Part shown: positions 25,078-36,200 of the stretch, one piece after another | Layout: each line of letters starts with the position of its first letter | Position numbering within the stretch: the first letter of the stretch is position 1 | Source: Ciona savignyi | Lineage: Eukaryota; Chordata; Ascidiacea; Phlebobranchia; Cionidae | Length of the DNA: 64,000 nt | Assembly: GCA_000149265.1 (NCBI GenBank) | Contig: CH002072.1 | Coordinates: 1 to 64,000, forward strand | Reading direction: 5' to 3' | The notes under the pieces: generated by a model | Databases searched by the model: none | Seen by the model: only the letters and a program-made list of their open reading frames with translations | Told to the model about the DNA's origin: nothing | Translations under genes and position numbers: made by a program

Positions 25078-25397
25078 TTGTTACGTCATATTCAATTGAT
25101 GACGTAATAATAACTTATTATTCGTGCAATTGTTACAAACAAACCCAATTATTTTAATGTCTACAACGCGCATTGAAGCCTTTATATAGCGAACCTTGAA
25201 ACAAATGGAATGATATAACACGGCAGCGGCCACTAATGGGTACAATATGCAAGCCAACATTCCGCAATCATCGTCGTCCTCAGTACTGGCGCCAATGAGC
25301 CGACCATGTAAAAGGTGTTCCCTGTATTCAGGCTTCCTGCTTCTACTTTATACTATTTGCACATGCCTTATATATTCTTGCCAAGTTATTAAATGAA

Positions 25398-25403
25398 AAT
25401 AAA
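25398..25403 (+). terminator. Likely poly(A) signal of the ZP gene
   Basis: AATAAA about 320 bases after the stop codon; the first canonical hexamer downstream. Inferred from position only. Confidence 0.5.
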
Positions 25404-25787
25404 TCGTGTTGAAATTGATTTTGTCTACTACGTCGTACTGAGGAAGCACCATCATATGATCTGTATGACATTTATGTTTTGCCCCAGTATTAAGTAATGG
25501 AAAATGAACCAAATCACGGCACAGGAAGAGGAAAAGACGTCAAAGTGAACAGTCGTTTAAACACGTCATTAAAAAAAGAATATAATTTCCACCAAAACTA
25601 AGCGAAAAGAAACAATGATAAGCAAACAAAATTTAATTATGACCAAAACAACATAATATCACCAGGGTTCGCACCCTATTGGCTTCGACGCCCGCCGCCG
25701 CGGCCCTCCTATTGCTCTTGTAACCTGCTGAGCGCGTGGTAATAAGACGATTTCCTTGTGTTGTCGCCGATTAAAATAAAGAAATTA
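25404..25787. other. Intergenic, no supported gene
   Basis: Between the ZP gene and the duplicated GPCR segment. No repeat or domain was recognised. Confidence 0.4.
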
Positions 25788-26012
25788 CTTGGTCAAAGTA
25801 ACGACTACAGGTTTATCGAATAACACTGTTTAATGAACTGTTTATTTTTGCAAATAACAAATAGAAGTGCTTTCTTATAAATTGCGATTCCAGGGGAAAA
25901 CCACTTACGTCAGGGTTGCTATTGTGTTGAATACGATGGGGAAATTGGATTTGACTTTGTTCAACTTAGCAATCAATAACAGCCAAACATTGAACCGGAA
26001 ATCACGCGAGTA

Positions 26013-26112
26013 NNNNNNNNNNNNNNNNNNNNNNNNNNNNNNNNNNNNNNNNNNNNNNNNNNNNNNNNNNNNNNNNNNNNNNNNNNNNNNNNNNNNNNNN
26101 NNNNNNNNNNNN
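26013..26112. other. Assembly gap (100 N)
   Basis: A round 100-N run, hence probably a placeholder. Alignment to the other duplicate (around 33098-33110) suggests only about 10-20 bases are really missing. Confidence 0.8.
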
Positions 26113-26314
26113 ATTCTAATAATAAATATTTTTGTAACTTTACCATTGGTCACGAGAAACTTTAATAAAATTTTCCATCGTGGCTGGGTGGTTTTAAAAA
26201 CTGAAAAGAAATATTTCGATGAGTCAGTCTACTGTAGCCAAACAACCCGTTTAGGGATAAGGTTATCACTTGTTATCTTAGAAATTCAACTTGTTTCGAA
26301 ATAAAGACGTAAAA

Positions 26315-29300
26315 ATGGACAAAATCATCAAGATTATAGTTGTGTTTACCAGTCTTATGTCCGTGGGTGAAATTACTTGGTAAGTTTTAGTCGACAGTAC
26401 AATTTTTTTAAATATATTCGAATTAAGATTTATATTTTATATGGCGCTTGCAAGTAGATTGATTGATAACCAGTTTACAAGCCCGATTGCGTTTTGGGGA
26501 ATTTGCCAGTGATGGTTAGAGATATCGGTCTTTTTTTTTCTTTGACAATTATGCATTACTTTAGGTTTATTTTTTCTGCTTAAAAATTTTGTTTTCTCCC
26601 AAATCAAGAGGTACTTTTTACGAAGTCATCACTAACTTTCTATCGCAATACATTCGAATTTTATTTCATTGCGATATTAACAAACATGCGTTGTGTCTAC
26701 CTATTATGAGTGTAGACAGATAACTAGAATAACCTGTTAAATAAATCAATGACAGCTCAGCCACAAATGTTTCCATGGCCGTCTCAACTCCAATCCCGGA
26801 CCCATCAACGACGCAATACCCTACAACAAGGGAGGTACCTGCAATTGACACGGTATGCTGTGAAGAAAAGGCCAATTGCATTATCTATTTCTTTCTGATT
26901 TGCGTGAATGAGAAAACGCAAGGAGCGTTATAACATGTGCAAACGTCAGTTTACGTCATGTCCAACATCCGGTTACCGAAGCTATGGTAGTGTGACGTGT
27001 ATGATCGTAATCACTGAAATAGCTCCAGTAACCCCATAGTGGGCGCGAGGTGATCTGACGATCGTCCGTGTGATAACCCCCTGGCTTTCCCATTAACCAG
27101 AATAAAACATGAATATCCTACCCTAATTTAACCATTATTTGTTTGGGAATATGCTGTTCTTTGTTATAAACTGAACACAATAAATCAAATGATTTCCAGG
27201 CTCGAGATGATACTGGTAATACCAAGTGGTTAGAGACGTTATCAATTGTTGGAAGTTCAATTTCAAGTTTTTTTCTCGTTCTCACAATACTAAGCTTGGT
27301 ATGCTTTTGGTAAGTTTGTCTAAATAGATAGTATCTACTTTAAATAACCACATTTACTTTAAATGTTTAGTATAATATACTTCCATATAATCACTTACAA
27401 TAGCTAAACCTTTATATTCACGCGACCCTTGTGTCAAAAATGAGTTTTATCGTTTTTGAACGAGTTGATAGAAACAAGTAGAAAAACTAAAGAGTGTCAA
27501 CCACGTGTTTAACCACCACTATGGGTAAAACAGCTATTGCATGCCATATATTCATTGTACAGGGTCCCTAACCACATTTTGTATTTTATACACTGAGTAT
27601 GTAGTTTGTTTCTGCAAGCATAAACGCATGGGTCCCATAGTTATTAAACCAAACTTCTTTTCCATGTGAAGGTAAAAAAATAAACGTCTTAAATTTACAA
27701 ACATTTCACCACAAATGTTTTAAATTAAAGCTTCCTTTTAAGCGCTGTATTAAAATGAAGCTAAATTCCCAAAACAGCCCGATTTAGTTTTTCGTGGTTT
27801 CAGGGAATTACTGGGTTTAGTAGATACGTTTCTACTGGGTTTATTACGTAAGTTTCTGTTTTTACATATGTGGGTTATGTTATATGACAATTCTTAATGT
27901 TTTAATCTGATTTGTCGATCTCCTTGTCTGATTTGTCGATTTCCTTGTTGGAGATGTCAGTACGATATGACATACCTGTTACAATCATAAGTCAGGAACA
28001 TTTCTTCGTTTTTAAAGGAATTACCCTAATAAATGTTTTCTTTCTTTTAATTGGAACAGAGTGTTTAATGGAGCTGCCGTTCAAGCGATATGCGCAAAAA
28101 AGCTAATTTTTAAGAAAAAATACCGCTTTGGTTTTTTTACGTCTCAGGGGAATTCCCCTGGATTTATTATCCAAAATTTAAGTTTGTGAATATCTAGCCC
28201 ATGTTGTCTAACAAATAACAAAGTTTATTTGCGCATACATTTTTTCTTCTTGTAGATGTCGGGTCGACATGGCATGCCTGTCACAATCATGATTTGACAA
28301 CAAAGGCTTATTTTTAGGGTATTTCCCTAAGTAATTTTTTTATTTCTTTTAAGTGTTAAATCAGTTACTAATGCACTTACATTTTATCAAATCTGATGTA
28401 AATTGGAGCCATCGTTCAAGCACTATGCGCAAAAGAGCTAATTTTTTAGAAAAAAAATACCGTTTTGGTTTTTAACGTGCCAGGGGAATTCTCCTGGATT
28501 TATCACCCAAAATTTTAGTTTGTGCATTTCTAGACTATGTGGACTAACAAATTACCAAGTTTCATTGTGAATCCTTTTGGTAGATGTTGGACAACAAACC
28601 ATACCTGTCAAGCGTTTGACGAAAAAAAAAAAGAAAAAAAACGGACAAAAACAATATGTGTCCCATTTTTCCAAATGGGACCCATAACTACGAAAGTAAC
28701 AAATATAAAACCCATGAATCTCAACATTTATTTGCAGCAAACGCATTAATGACAAGAGGTTAGAAGGGGGAAGAACTGGCGTCCTTTTATTGCCCTCGAT
28801 AGCGCTATTGGCGCTTAATCTGAACCTCATCACCATTGATTCAGGTTTTGTTTCTTCGTCAACTAAGTCGTGTTTAGTAGTCGGCGCTTTACTTCATTAC
28901 TCTCTTCAGGCTGCCTTAACCTGGATCGCTTTTCTGGTTACTTCGGTCCTTGGAAAAGGAGTCCAAAACGTTGGTACAATGTAGTATTTATTCTAAATAT
29001 TTATTTAATATATGACGAAAATATTTTACAGCCGTATAGTAATTTCGTCTCAGGAATATTGCAATTATCAATGGTTTTGTTTCACGCGGCAAGCACTTTG
29101 ATGGTTGTTGCGTCATTTCTCTTCAATTGGCCTGTACTACATGGATTCGTCTTTGCTTTTCTCAACTCTCTGCAAGGTATGTCTTTCGTCGAGTAACTTT
29201 AATCCTTACTCTGGTTTCCTATTATGTGATACAATAGTCGGGTTGCAAACGCAATCCTCATGTTTGTGATACCGTGTTGGTGCATATAAATGTCGAGAAA

Positions 29301-29505
29301 CCCTCTTTTATGAATAAGCATTGCATGTATTCAAAGCAACAAATGGAACGCAACAACAAATACATGATCTTGTAATATTGACATTAAAGGTTTTTTCGTC
29401 TTCTCTGTGGTCATTATCCTCATCAAAAACTCGATCGTCGGAAACTCAACAATCAACTGGAAATACCAAGTCAGTTTGGGATTTACCTCACTATCTTGGG
29501 TTTAA
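26315..29505 (+). CDS. Ectodomain-less adhesion-GPCR-like membrane protein (left duplicate)
   Basis: Six exons in consistent phase: 26315-26379 (signal peptide, MDKIIKIIVVFTSLMSVGEI), 26756-26834 (short Ser/Thr/Pro stalk, TPIPDPSTTQYPTT), 27200-27309 (TM1), 28738-28969 (TM2 and TM3), 29032-29176 (TM6/TM7 with the conserved NSLQG), 29390-29505 (FFVFSVVIILIK and stop); 248 aa. The joins were checked: the stalk exon ends in phase 0 and TM1 starts in phase 0, so loss of all ectodomain exons keeps the frame. The FN3, GAIN and GPS parts of the right copy are missing, so no autoproteolysis or tethered agonist is possible. TM4-TM5 have no exon: the intron after TM3 is only 62 bp. The tail differs from the right copy because of a roughly 30-base deletion and frame change. 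Further exon-like frames at about 29675-29776 and 30346 may be alternative 3' exons. It could encode a decoy or chaperone-like receptor, or be a dying copy. Confidence 0.7.
28076..28690 (+). repeat. Dispersed two-unit tandem repeat, copy 2
   Basis: Same two-unit layout as 381-1055, with units starting near 28076 and 28408 and ending in CCAAATGGGACCCATAA. It lies in the TM1-TM2 intron of the left GPCR copy. The matching intron of the right copy is only 200 bp and lacks it, so it arrived after the duplication or was deleted from the right copy. Confidence 0.8.
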
Positions 29506-29918
29506 AGGGATTACTTATATAGTTAAGGCATCTTGCTCCATGATGTAACCCGACTAAGGGTGGTATGTTGTAGCATGCCCATGTACAAGTTGATAGGCAC
29601 GTGCATTTTAAAGCCTCCCCTGTCACTGCTATAGGAGCTTTAACCTCACACCTTTTAAATAAATACTCTTAAATATTTCAGATTGGGACGTCCAATTAAA
29701 ACGACTTTCCAAGGCAATAAAGGAAAGTTACAAACCAAATCACACTGACGCAACCATATTAACGCAAGTGTTTTAAATTAATTCATTATTTCTTTCAAAC
29801 TTTTTATTTTTAAAGGTGTCAACTGACCTTAGTGGAATTTAATTTATTTTTTTCTATGGTTCACCTTTCAAAGGCCACATAACTTTCCTAAAGTCAGCTC
29901 CAAAACATTACTAGTCCG

Positions 29919-30142
29919 GCCCGTTGATCTACCGGTTAAGTGCGTCTCCTTTCAATCGAAAGGTTGCAGCCGCGAAACTGGTCGCTAGCTAGTCGGTTGT
30001 GTCCTTGGGCAAGGCACTTAACGGACATTGCCTGAACCCAGCGGATTAACGGGCTCTACCAAATTAAAGGAACATGTGAATCATACACAACACACTGCAA
30101 TAGCTCCGGTAACCCGACGATGGGCGCGAGGTGATCTGACTC
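29919..30142 (+). mobile_element. SINE copy, left GPCR duplicate
   Basis: Plus-strand copy with head GGCCCGTTGATCTACCGG, CTTTCAATCGAAAGGTTGCA and body to GGGCGCGAGGTGATCTGACT. Its 3' tail is cut short at the same base as the copy at 40591-40818, showing one insertion later duplicated. Confidence 0.9.
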
Positions 30143-30976
30143 AGCGCAATAATAAACTCTTCGTTTTTTTCCGTCTTTTTATCCTGTGCGGCGATTTGTT
30201 GAATTTGCTATAGATAAATAGGCCTACATGATTAATACAAAAATGACTAAACTAACCTTATAGTTTGTTAAGTTTAAAATGTAAGAATTGCTAAAACACG
30301 CCTATGTGTTGTTAGAATACCAGAAAACCTTATATTAAATTTCAGCTGGGAAGAATAAGCCGACGACAAGCACAAGCGATGCAACGATTTCTTCTCCAGT
30401 GTTTCTGATATTTGAAATGTTTCTTTTATGTTAATAATGTACATTTGTACTTACATCGGTTGTTGTACTTTATAGTTTAAAAATAGCCTCTGGCTCAACT
30501 GTCATGCAGTAAGCAGGAAGGAAACTTAGCTCCAGTGACCGAATAGTGGCTTCTGCGGTTTCCACCCATCGGGAATAAACCTGGATCACTTTTGTACTAA
30601 TGAAATGTTCTGTATTATTCATTGAATATTTTGAAATAATAATTCAGTTTGGCTTAACCCGCTTTTATAATTTTGTATTTTATATTAGCCGACATTTTTG
30701 TATATATAATACTTTAACTGTGTTCGTAAAGCTTTACCACTTCAATAACATAAGAAGAATAAAGATTTATTCCTAAATCATGATTTTAACAGGCAAGCAT
30801 TGTCGCCCCGTCATCTATAAATCGAAATGAAACATCACGAATTGTTCGATAACATAAACCCAGATATGTATAAACATAAATTTATGTACTAAACTCAGGG
30901 GAATATGCCGAAGTCGCATGCATGAAAAACTACTTCGGACAGTTTTGACAAGAAACGTATAAAATGTTCGTAAATC

Positions 30977-31315
30977 CATCCGATCCGCCAATTTTTCATC
31001 GCTTGTAGCGGCATTAAAATGAGACAGATCGTCGCTTGTAGCGGCACTGACCTTAACTCCTAGCCGATCAAAATCTTTTACGAGCCTGCTCCGCGGGCCG
31101 TAAGTTGCCCAACCCCTAATTCCTAATCCCTAACCTAACTTCTTTAACCAGCAAACAACGCAATTCCAAGCAGATACAGCAAGCATAGGATCTGCCGCTT
31201 CAATCGGGATTTGCCATCTGCTAGTAGATAAAACGCATATGACAGTCCTGCTACAAGCGACGATTTGTCCCATTTTTATGCCGCTACAAACAATGAAAAA
31301 TTGGCGGATCGGGTG
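30977..31315. mobile_element. Inverted-repeat element (MITE-like), copy 1
   Basis: About 75-base terminal inverted repeats beginning CAYCCGATCCGCCAATTTTT and containing CGCTTGTAGCGGC, with a short unrelated middle. No transposase. The target duplication is not certain (GTAAAT-like bases on both sides). It forms the right edge of the segmental duplication. Confidence 0.8.
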
Positions 31316-31403
31316 GTAAATAGCATCAACAGCATTTCTTGCTTACTTGCTTACCTATCTGTAGCATTCAACAGGGCAATGATGCCCTACTCTACGTTGT
31401 CAA

Positions 31404-31841
31404 CAGGGTTGCCAGACGGAAAGTACGCTTTACGGCCAAACTGTTTTTGCTTTACGGCCAAAATTCGGCCAATTTGTATCAAGTGCAAAAAAAAACAATT
31501 TAATTTAGCCAATTGGGCTATTTATCTCTTTATTTGTTGAAAAATTGTATAATTTTAATTTCCTCCAGATTTGTCGAACCCGTTCATACACTATATAGGA
31601 ATACCTACAGTTATTATTATATTTTAAAACGTCATAATCAGCTTTGTGATTTGGAAATGAGACAGTTGATATTAATTTATTTCCATATACTGTCTCTCTT
31701 TTTCCTTTATGTCTACTGTAGCGTAAAAATAATATGACGCTTCGGTCAAAAACTTGACAATATGCTTATACGGCCAAATTCGGCCAGATTTTTCCCAAAT
31801 TTCTGAAATTTGACCGTGAAAAAAGCCAAATGTCAACCCTG
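31404..31841. mobile_element. Non-autonomous hAT element with 8-bp target duplication
   Basis: Starts CAGGGTTG and ends CAACCCTG, flanked by the exact 8-bp repeat GTTGTCAA (31396-31403 and 31842-31849), as expected for hAT transposons. The interior has repeated TACGGCCAAA motifs and no transposase. A fragment of a relative is at 11068-11190. Confidence 0.88.
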
Positions 31842-31849
31842 GTTGTCAA

Positions 31850-32300
31850 CCTTGTGTTGGCAAATTGAGTTGCTAAGCGTAACTTGAACAGTGGAATATT
31901 CTCTTAGCACCAAAACACCCTGTGTGTCTGTCGTGTAATTCCTATAGCAACATCAATGATATAGAAATTTAAAATTTACCGAAACAATTTCTGGGTTTTC
32001 ATACAAGACTTGATTAGCTCAATAAATACATAAAATGGTTGTCTTTTCACCTTAACGTTTATAAACTCATTCCAGGTAGTGGAGCACAGAAACGAATGAA
32101 TTTCAACTACCTTCTAAATTGGTGGCGACCTCATTACGGTTCAATGAGCACAAAAAATGAATGCGATTTATATATATTTTAGGTTTGGTAAATGACCGTA
32201 ACACTATTTATTTATCAATAGAGCTTTTTCCATTTTTCGATACAGATAATAAATTTTATAGGACCAATTCGATCAAATTAAATAACTGCTGCATACAGTA
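31850..32300. other. Spacer between the duplicated GPCR segments, no gene
   Basis: AT-rich sequence with no recognised domain or repeat. Confidence 0.4.
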
Positions 32301-32309
32301 CGGATGACG

Positions 32310-32480
32310 ACCCGACCTATTAGTTGGTCGGCCCATAAGTCTGGATTGTTAGTACGTCGCCTTTAAACCAAAGAAAGTGTTAAAAGTTCGAAACTGTTCA
32401 CTAGCTAGTTGGCTGTATCCTTGGACAAAGGCACTTATTGGATATTACAGTGGAATTTTGGGTTTTACTCAATTGTTGGA
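32310..32480 (+). mobile_element. Diverged SINE copy
   Basis: Head-like TTAGTACGTCGCCTTTAAAC, CACTAGCTAGTTGGCTGTAT and CTTGGACAAAGGCACTTATT show a worn plus-strand copy; the 3' half is missing or unrecognisable. Confidence 0.65.
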
Positions 32481-32670
32481 ACATTAGTCATAGTCATTTA
32501 GATAACAAACATTGATTATTGCTTTTAATATAACGATTTCCCGTGTGTTACCGCCGAGGTTTTTGGACAACCTAATTTTTTTCATTTTCTCATTTGTTAA
32601 ATTTGAGAATATACAAGATCTCGTTGCGCATTTCGGATTCTCGCGCAATAACCGTCAAATTAATGCAGTT

Positions 32671-32840
32671 AAAAAGTGTCATCCCACATTCAAAGCTATG
32701 AAATAAATATGCGACACAGAGCTACCAAACAGCCACCACGAAACCTTCCATAAAAAGCTCACTAGACGCTCCACCCACTGTGACGTCATTGATTGACAGC
32801 TGCGGTGTGTAGGCGGCACATCTTAATTTTTAAATGTTCG
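32671..32840 (-). promoter_or_regulatory. SRP-type promoter block with possible short Pol III unit
   Basis: On the minus strand this repeats the SRP promoter block: ACATTTAAAAATTAAGAT, CAGCTGTCAATCAATGACG, GTGGGTGGAGCG and TTTTTATGGAAGGTTTCG, with the CRE at 32781-32788. At the equivalent start distance (about 32723) no SRP RNA follows. Instead there are about 48 bases, then a T5 run at 32671-32675. A short Pol III transcript is possible; it may equally be a dead promoter fragment. Confidence 0.4.
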
Positions 32841-32970
32841 TAAATTATAAATTACTTGGTCGAAGAGGCGACTACAGGTTTATCGAGTTGAAAGATTAAA
32901 ACAAAGAATATTTCAAATACTTTGACTGTTCATTTTTGTAAATAACAAATAGAATTGATTATTTTATAAA

Positions 32971-33156
32971 TTGCGATTCCAGGGGGAAAACCATTTACGT
33001 CAGGGTCGCTATTGTGTTGAGTACGATGGGGGAATTGGTTTTAGCTTTGTTCAACTTAGCAATAACAGCCAAACAATGAAGGTTGAAAAGCACGCGCGTA
33101 ACATGCGCGGTAAATATTTTTGTAACTTAACCCTGCTGGGTCACGAGAAACTTTAA
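32971..33156 (+). CDS. Small open frame or exon upstream of the GPCR, unknown
   Basis: A 61-codon frame with Cys and aromatic residues (GRYCVEYDGGIGFSFVQL; GKYFCNLTLLGHEKL) preceded by an acceptor-like GATTCCAG at about 32980. It ends in a stop next to an AATAAA. The left duplicate has the same region but with a gap and frame changes. It may be a 5' untranslated part of the receptor gene, a last exon of another gene, or chance; the Y.C spacing is only loosely immunoglobulin-like. Confidence 0.3.
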   Translation: MRFQGENHLRQGRYCVEYDGGIGFSFVQLSNNSQTMKVEKHARNMRGKYFCNLTLLGHEKL

Positions 33157-33285
33157 TAAAATTTTCCATTTTGGCTGGGTGGTTTTAAAAATAAATATTT
33201 GGAGGAGTCGACTGTAGCCAAACACGTTAAAGGATAAGGTTATCACTTGAGAAATTTAACTTGTTTCAAAATTAAAGACGTAAAA

Positions 33286-36200
33286 ATGGACAAAATCATC
33301 AAGATTATAGTTGTGTTTACCAGTCTTATGTCCGTGGGTGAAATTACTTGGTAAGTTTTAATCGACAGTACAATTTAAATAAAATGCGTTGTGTCTTTCA
33401 TTTCGCATTATAAGTGTAAACAGATAGCTAGAATAACCTGTTAATTAAATCAATGACAGCTCTGCCACAAATGTTTCCATGGCCGTCTCAACTCCAATCC
33501 CGGACCAAGCAACGACGCAATACCCTACAACCATAGAGGTACGTACAACCCTCACGGTATGCTGTGAAGTAAATGCAAATTACATTATTTATTTTTGATT
33601 CGCGAGAATAGAAAAATGCAAGGAGCGTTATAACATGTGCAAACGTCAGTTTACGTCATGTCCAACATTAGGTTACCGAAGCTATTGTAGTGTGACGTGT
33701 CACTCAGCTACGGTATATTTCTTTCCTTCGCTAAGGATATCGGAGACTTTCTTGCAATCAGGTTTGGACCTTTAAACCGATTGGTTGAAATTTACAAAGA
33801 TTACAACGGTAAATTTTGTAAAAACAAACAATGCTTATTTATCTATGTTCAGGTTACCAACTTAACCCGAGTTGAAACCACTGGAACTTCTCTGGTAAAC
33901 ATCACCGTTTCTATTTTTTCGATGGATACCACCCAGTCTAGTATTGGAATCACAGGTATGTTATCCATACTGCATGGAATATTTAAATATAGAAGGTTAA
34001 ATAACATGCAACGGTTTGGTCCAATATTACTAAAAAAGTAACCTATTTAGCCAATTTACTAAAGTGGCACAAACAAATGATACTTTACTACTAGACTCCT
34101 TTTTGGGTTTAAAACCACATCTTGTAGCTTGATTTTAATCATTAGCGATAAATTTATTTTACTTCCGAAGAGATCTTATTTACGGTGTCCACACAAGATT
34201 TAGGGCAAAATGATTACTAGTTTCGGTTTATTTCTGTTTTTGTTCGATTTACAATTCTCTATTATTTTATGATTGACTTGTGTTTAGCATTATCCAACAC
34301 AACGTAAATAATAGTGTTATATTTACTTCTAAAAACTATAATCTTCCTCTTTACTTTATATCATATTTTTTTCGGACCTGCACCCTTCACATAAAAGGTG
34401 TGCACCATATTTTACAGACCATATATATTTTACAGATCCCAATAATGCGACTGCGATCAGCAATTCTTCAGTGGCAACTACCGACACCATTGAGCTCACC
34501 TGGAGTGCTGTGAACGGCTCAGTTAGATACAGAGTGTCATGGAGCTCTGGTACTCATGGGGGTAGCCGAAATGTCAGTGGAACAACAGCAATTATAGATA
34601 ATCTTATTGCTTCCACTCGATATACATTTCATGTTGTTGCATTAAATGCTGATGGTTCTGCGGTAATTTTTGATCCTTTACAGCTAATCACGTGTAAGTT
34701 TAATCATATTTAATATAATTGTAATGCTGATACCACAGTATTTTCCCAGTACCCAATGCTCCTGCTGCACCAAGTTTATTATCGGGTAATGATGCAACAA
34801 ACACGATTGTTGTGTCATGGACAGCACCAACTGGTGGGAACGATATAGTTGATTATGTGGTTGAATGGACGACGAATTCTGCTACTTCCACGAAAGTTGC
34901 AACAGGGACTTCCACCACCCTTACCTCACTTACTCCAGGGGAGTTGTACCGCGTGAATGTAAAAGCTCGCAACAGTGCTGGGGCTGGAGCTAAATCAAAC
35001 AACACGTTGTATAGAACAAGTAAGGTGGCATGTAATTTTGTTCATTTTGTTGTTGGAGACAATACTTTATATTTAGTTTATTGGTATTTTAATGTTTTGT
35101 TTATTGGCTGTATACTATATTGAATGAAGTAAATGTGCAACAACCTAAAATTGCAACGATGCTTGTAAACAAAGTATCCATAATCCCGATTATCTTTACT
35201 AAATAAATTTTGCCAGAGATATGTTCTTCCGATTATTACATCATAATAACTTATTAGCTCTAATAATTAATCATTTCAATGTAGGACTGACCATATTCAT
35301 TTGTGATTATTACATCACAATAGCTACTGTTCTTAAGTTAGTTAAACATAACAATGCGTTTGTGATTGCATAAACGCTATTGTTTTGCGACAAACCCGAT
35401 AATTATATGGTTATGCACAAAATTTCAAAGTTTCTCTAATAGAAGAATGCGTAGCGGTTACGTATAATGATAGTTGTTCAGGAAATTCACTACACCCATG
35501 TATTAGCATCGTATCCGAGTGTTCACGCTATTATCGATATATAACTGCGGCCCCAAACCTGTTCGTAACTCTCTAATATTTATGTTGCATATTTGTTTTG
35601 TTAAATAAAATATTTTCCAGATCCAAACCCAACAGCGAGTTTTTCGGTGAACACAATTGCCGCAAACAACGAAATTACGTTCAGTATCGCAACACCATTA
35701 ACGAATGTTTTTTCCAACTACACGCTTACCACCAATACAAATGGTGCAGCAAGTACCATCAATATTGATTCGTCAGAAACAACATATACATTTACTGGCG
35801 CACAACCCTCTATACACAATGTATTTCACCTAAAGGGCGATTCTGGAACTTTCGTTCTTCAAACTGAATCCACTGTAATCTCCGTCATAGTTAAACCATG
35901 TAAGTCGTATTTATTATATTTTTTATTGTGGTATGGCTTTTAATTACTAGATCAAACCACACACTTATTTTTGCTCTATTTGAATACACTCGTATTAAAT
36001 TTTCAGTTTTTGTGGGCGTTTATGTTAATATTTTAAAGTAATGGATATTCCTGAGTTTCAGAACTAAACCTTAATTTTCCTGAAAATCTTGGTTAAAGTT
36101 TATTGAAAAAATCTAGTGAGTTGTGTCCATGGACAAGGCAAATTAGTCAATCTTGTCTGAATCTAGTAGATTAATTATATTAAAAAACTAAAAGACTTAA

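Larger units (their letters stand above)
25788..31315 (+). repeat. Tandem segmental duplication, left copy
   Basis: From AATTACTTGGTC (about 25788) to the end of the inverted-repeat element at 31315, this segment matches 32853-42681 in the same order and orientation: the upstream open frame, signal-peptide exon, stalk exon, TM exons, the SINE in the last part and the terminal inverted-repeat element. Differences: about 5.2 kb of ectodomain exons is absent here, a 1.25-kb repeat-bearing stretch is extra in the TM1-TM2 intron, and about 0.7 kb near 41.4 kb is extra in the other copy. The shared SINE and end element predate the duplication. Confidence 0.92.

Noticed and set aside
29675-30432. 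Further GPCR coding exons (SKAIKESYKPNHTDATIL frame and the frame near 30346)
   Set aside because: Both are open and conserved between the duplicates, but the exon at 29390 or 40033 already continues the conserved TM7 end to a stop. They are mentioned as possible alternative 3' exons only.
32664-32680. U6 snRNA fragment (GGATGACAC before a T run)
   Set aside because: Only nine bases match the U6 GGATGACACGC block; the rest of the U6 sequence is absent.
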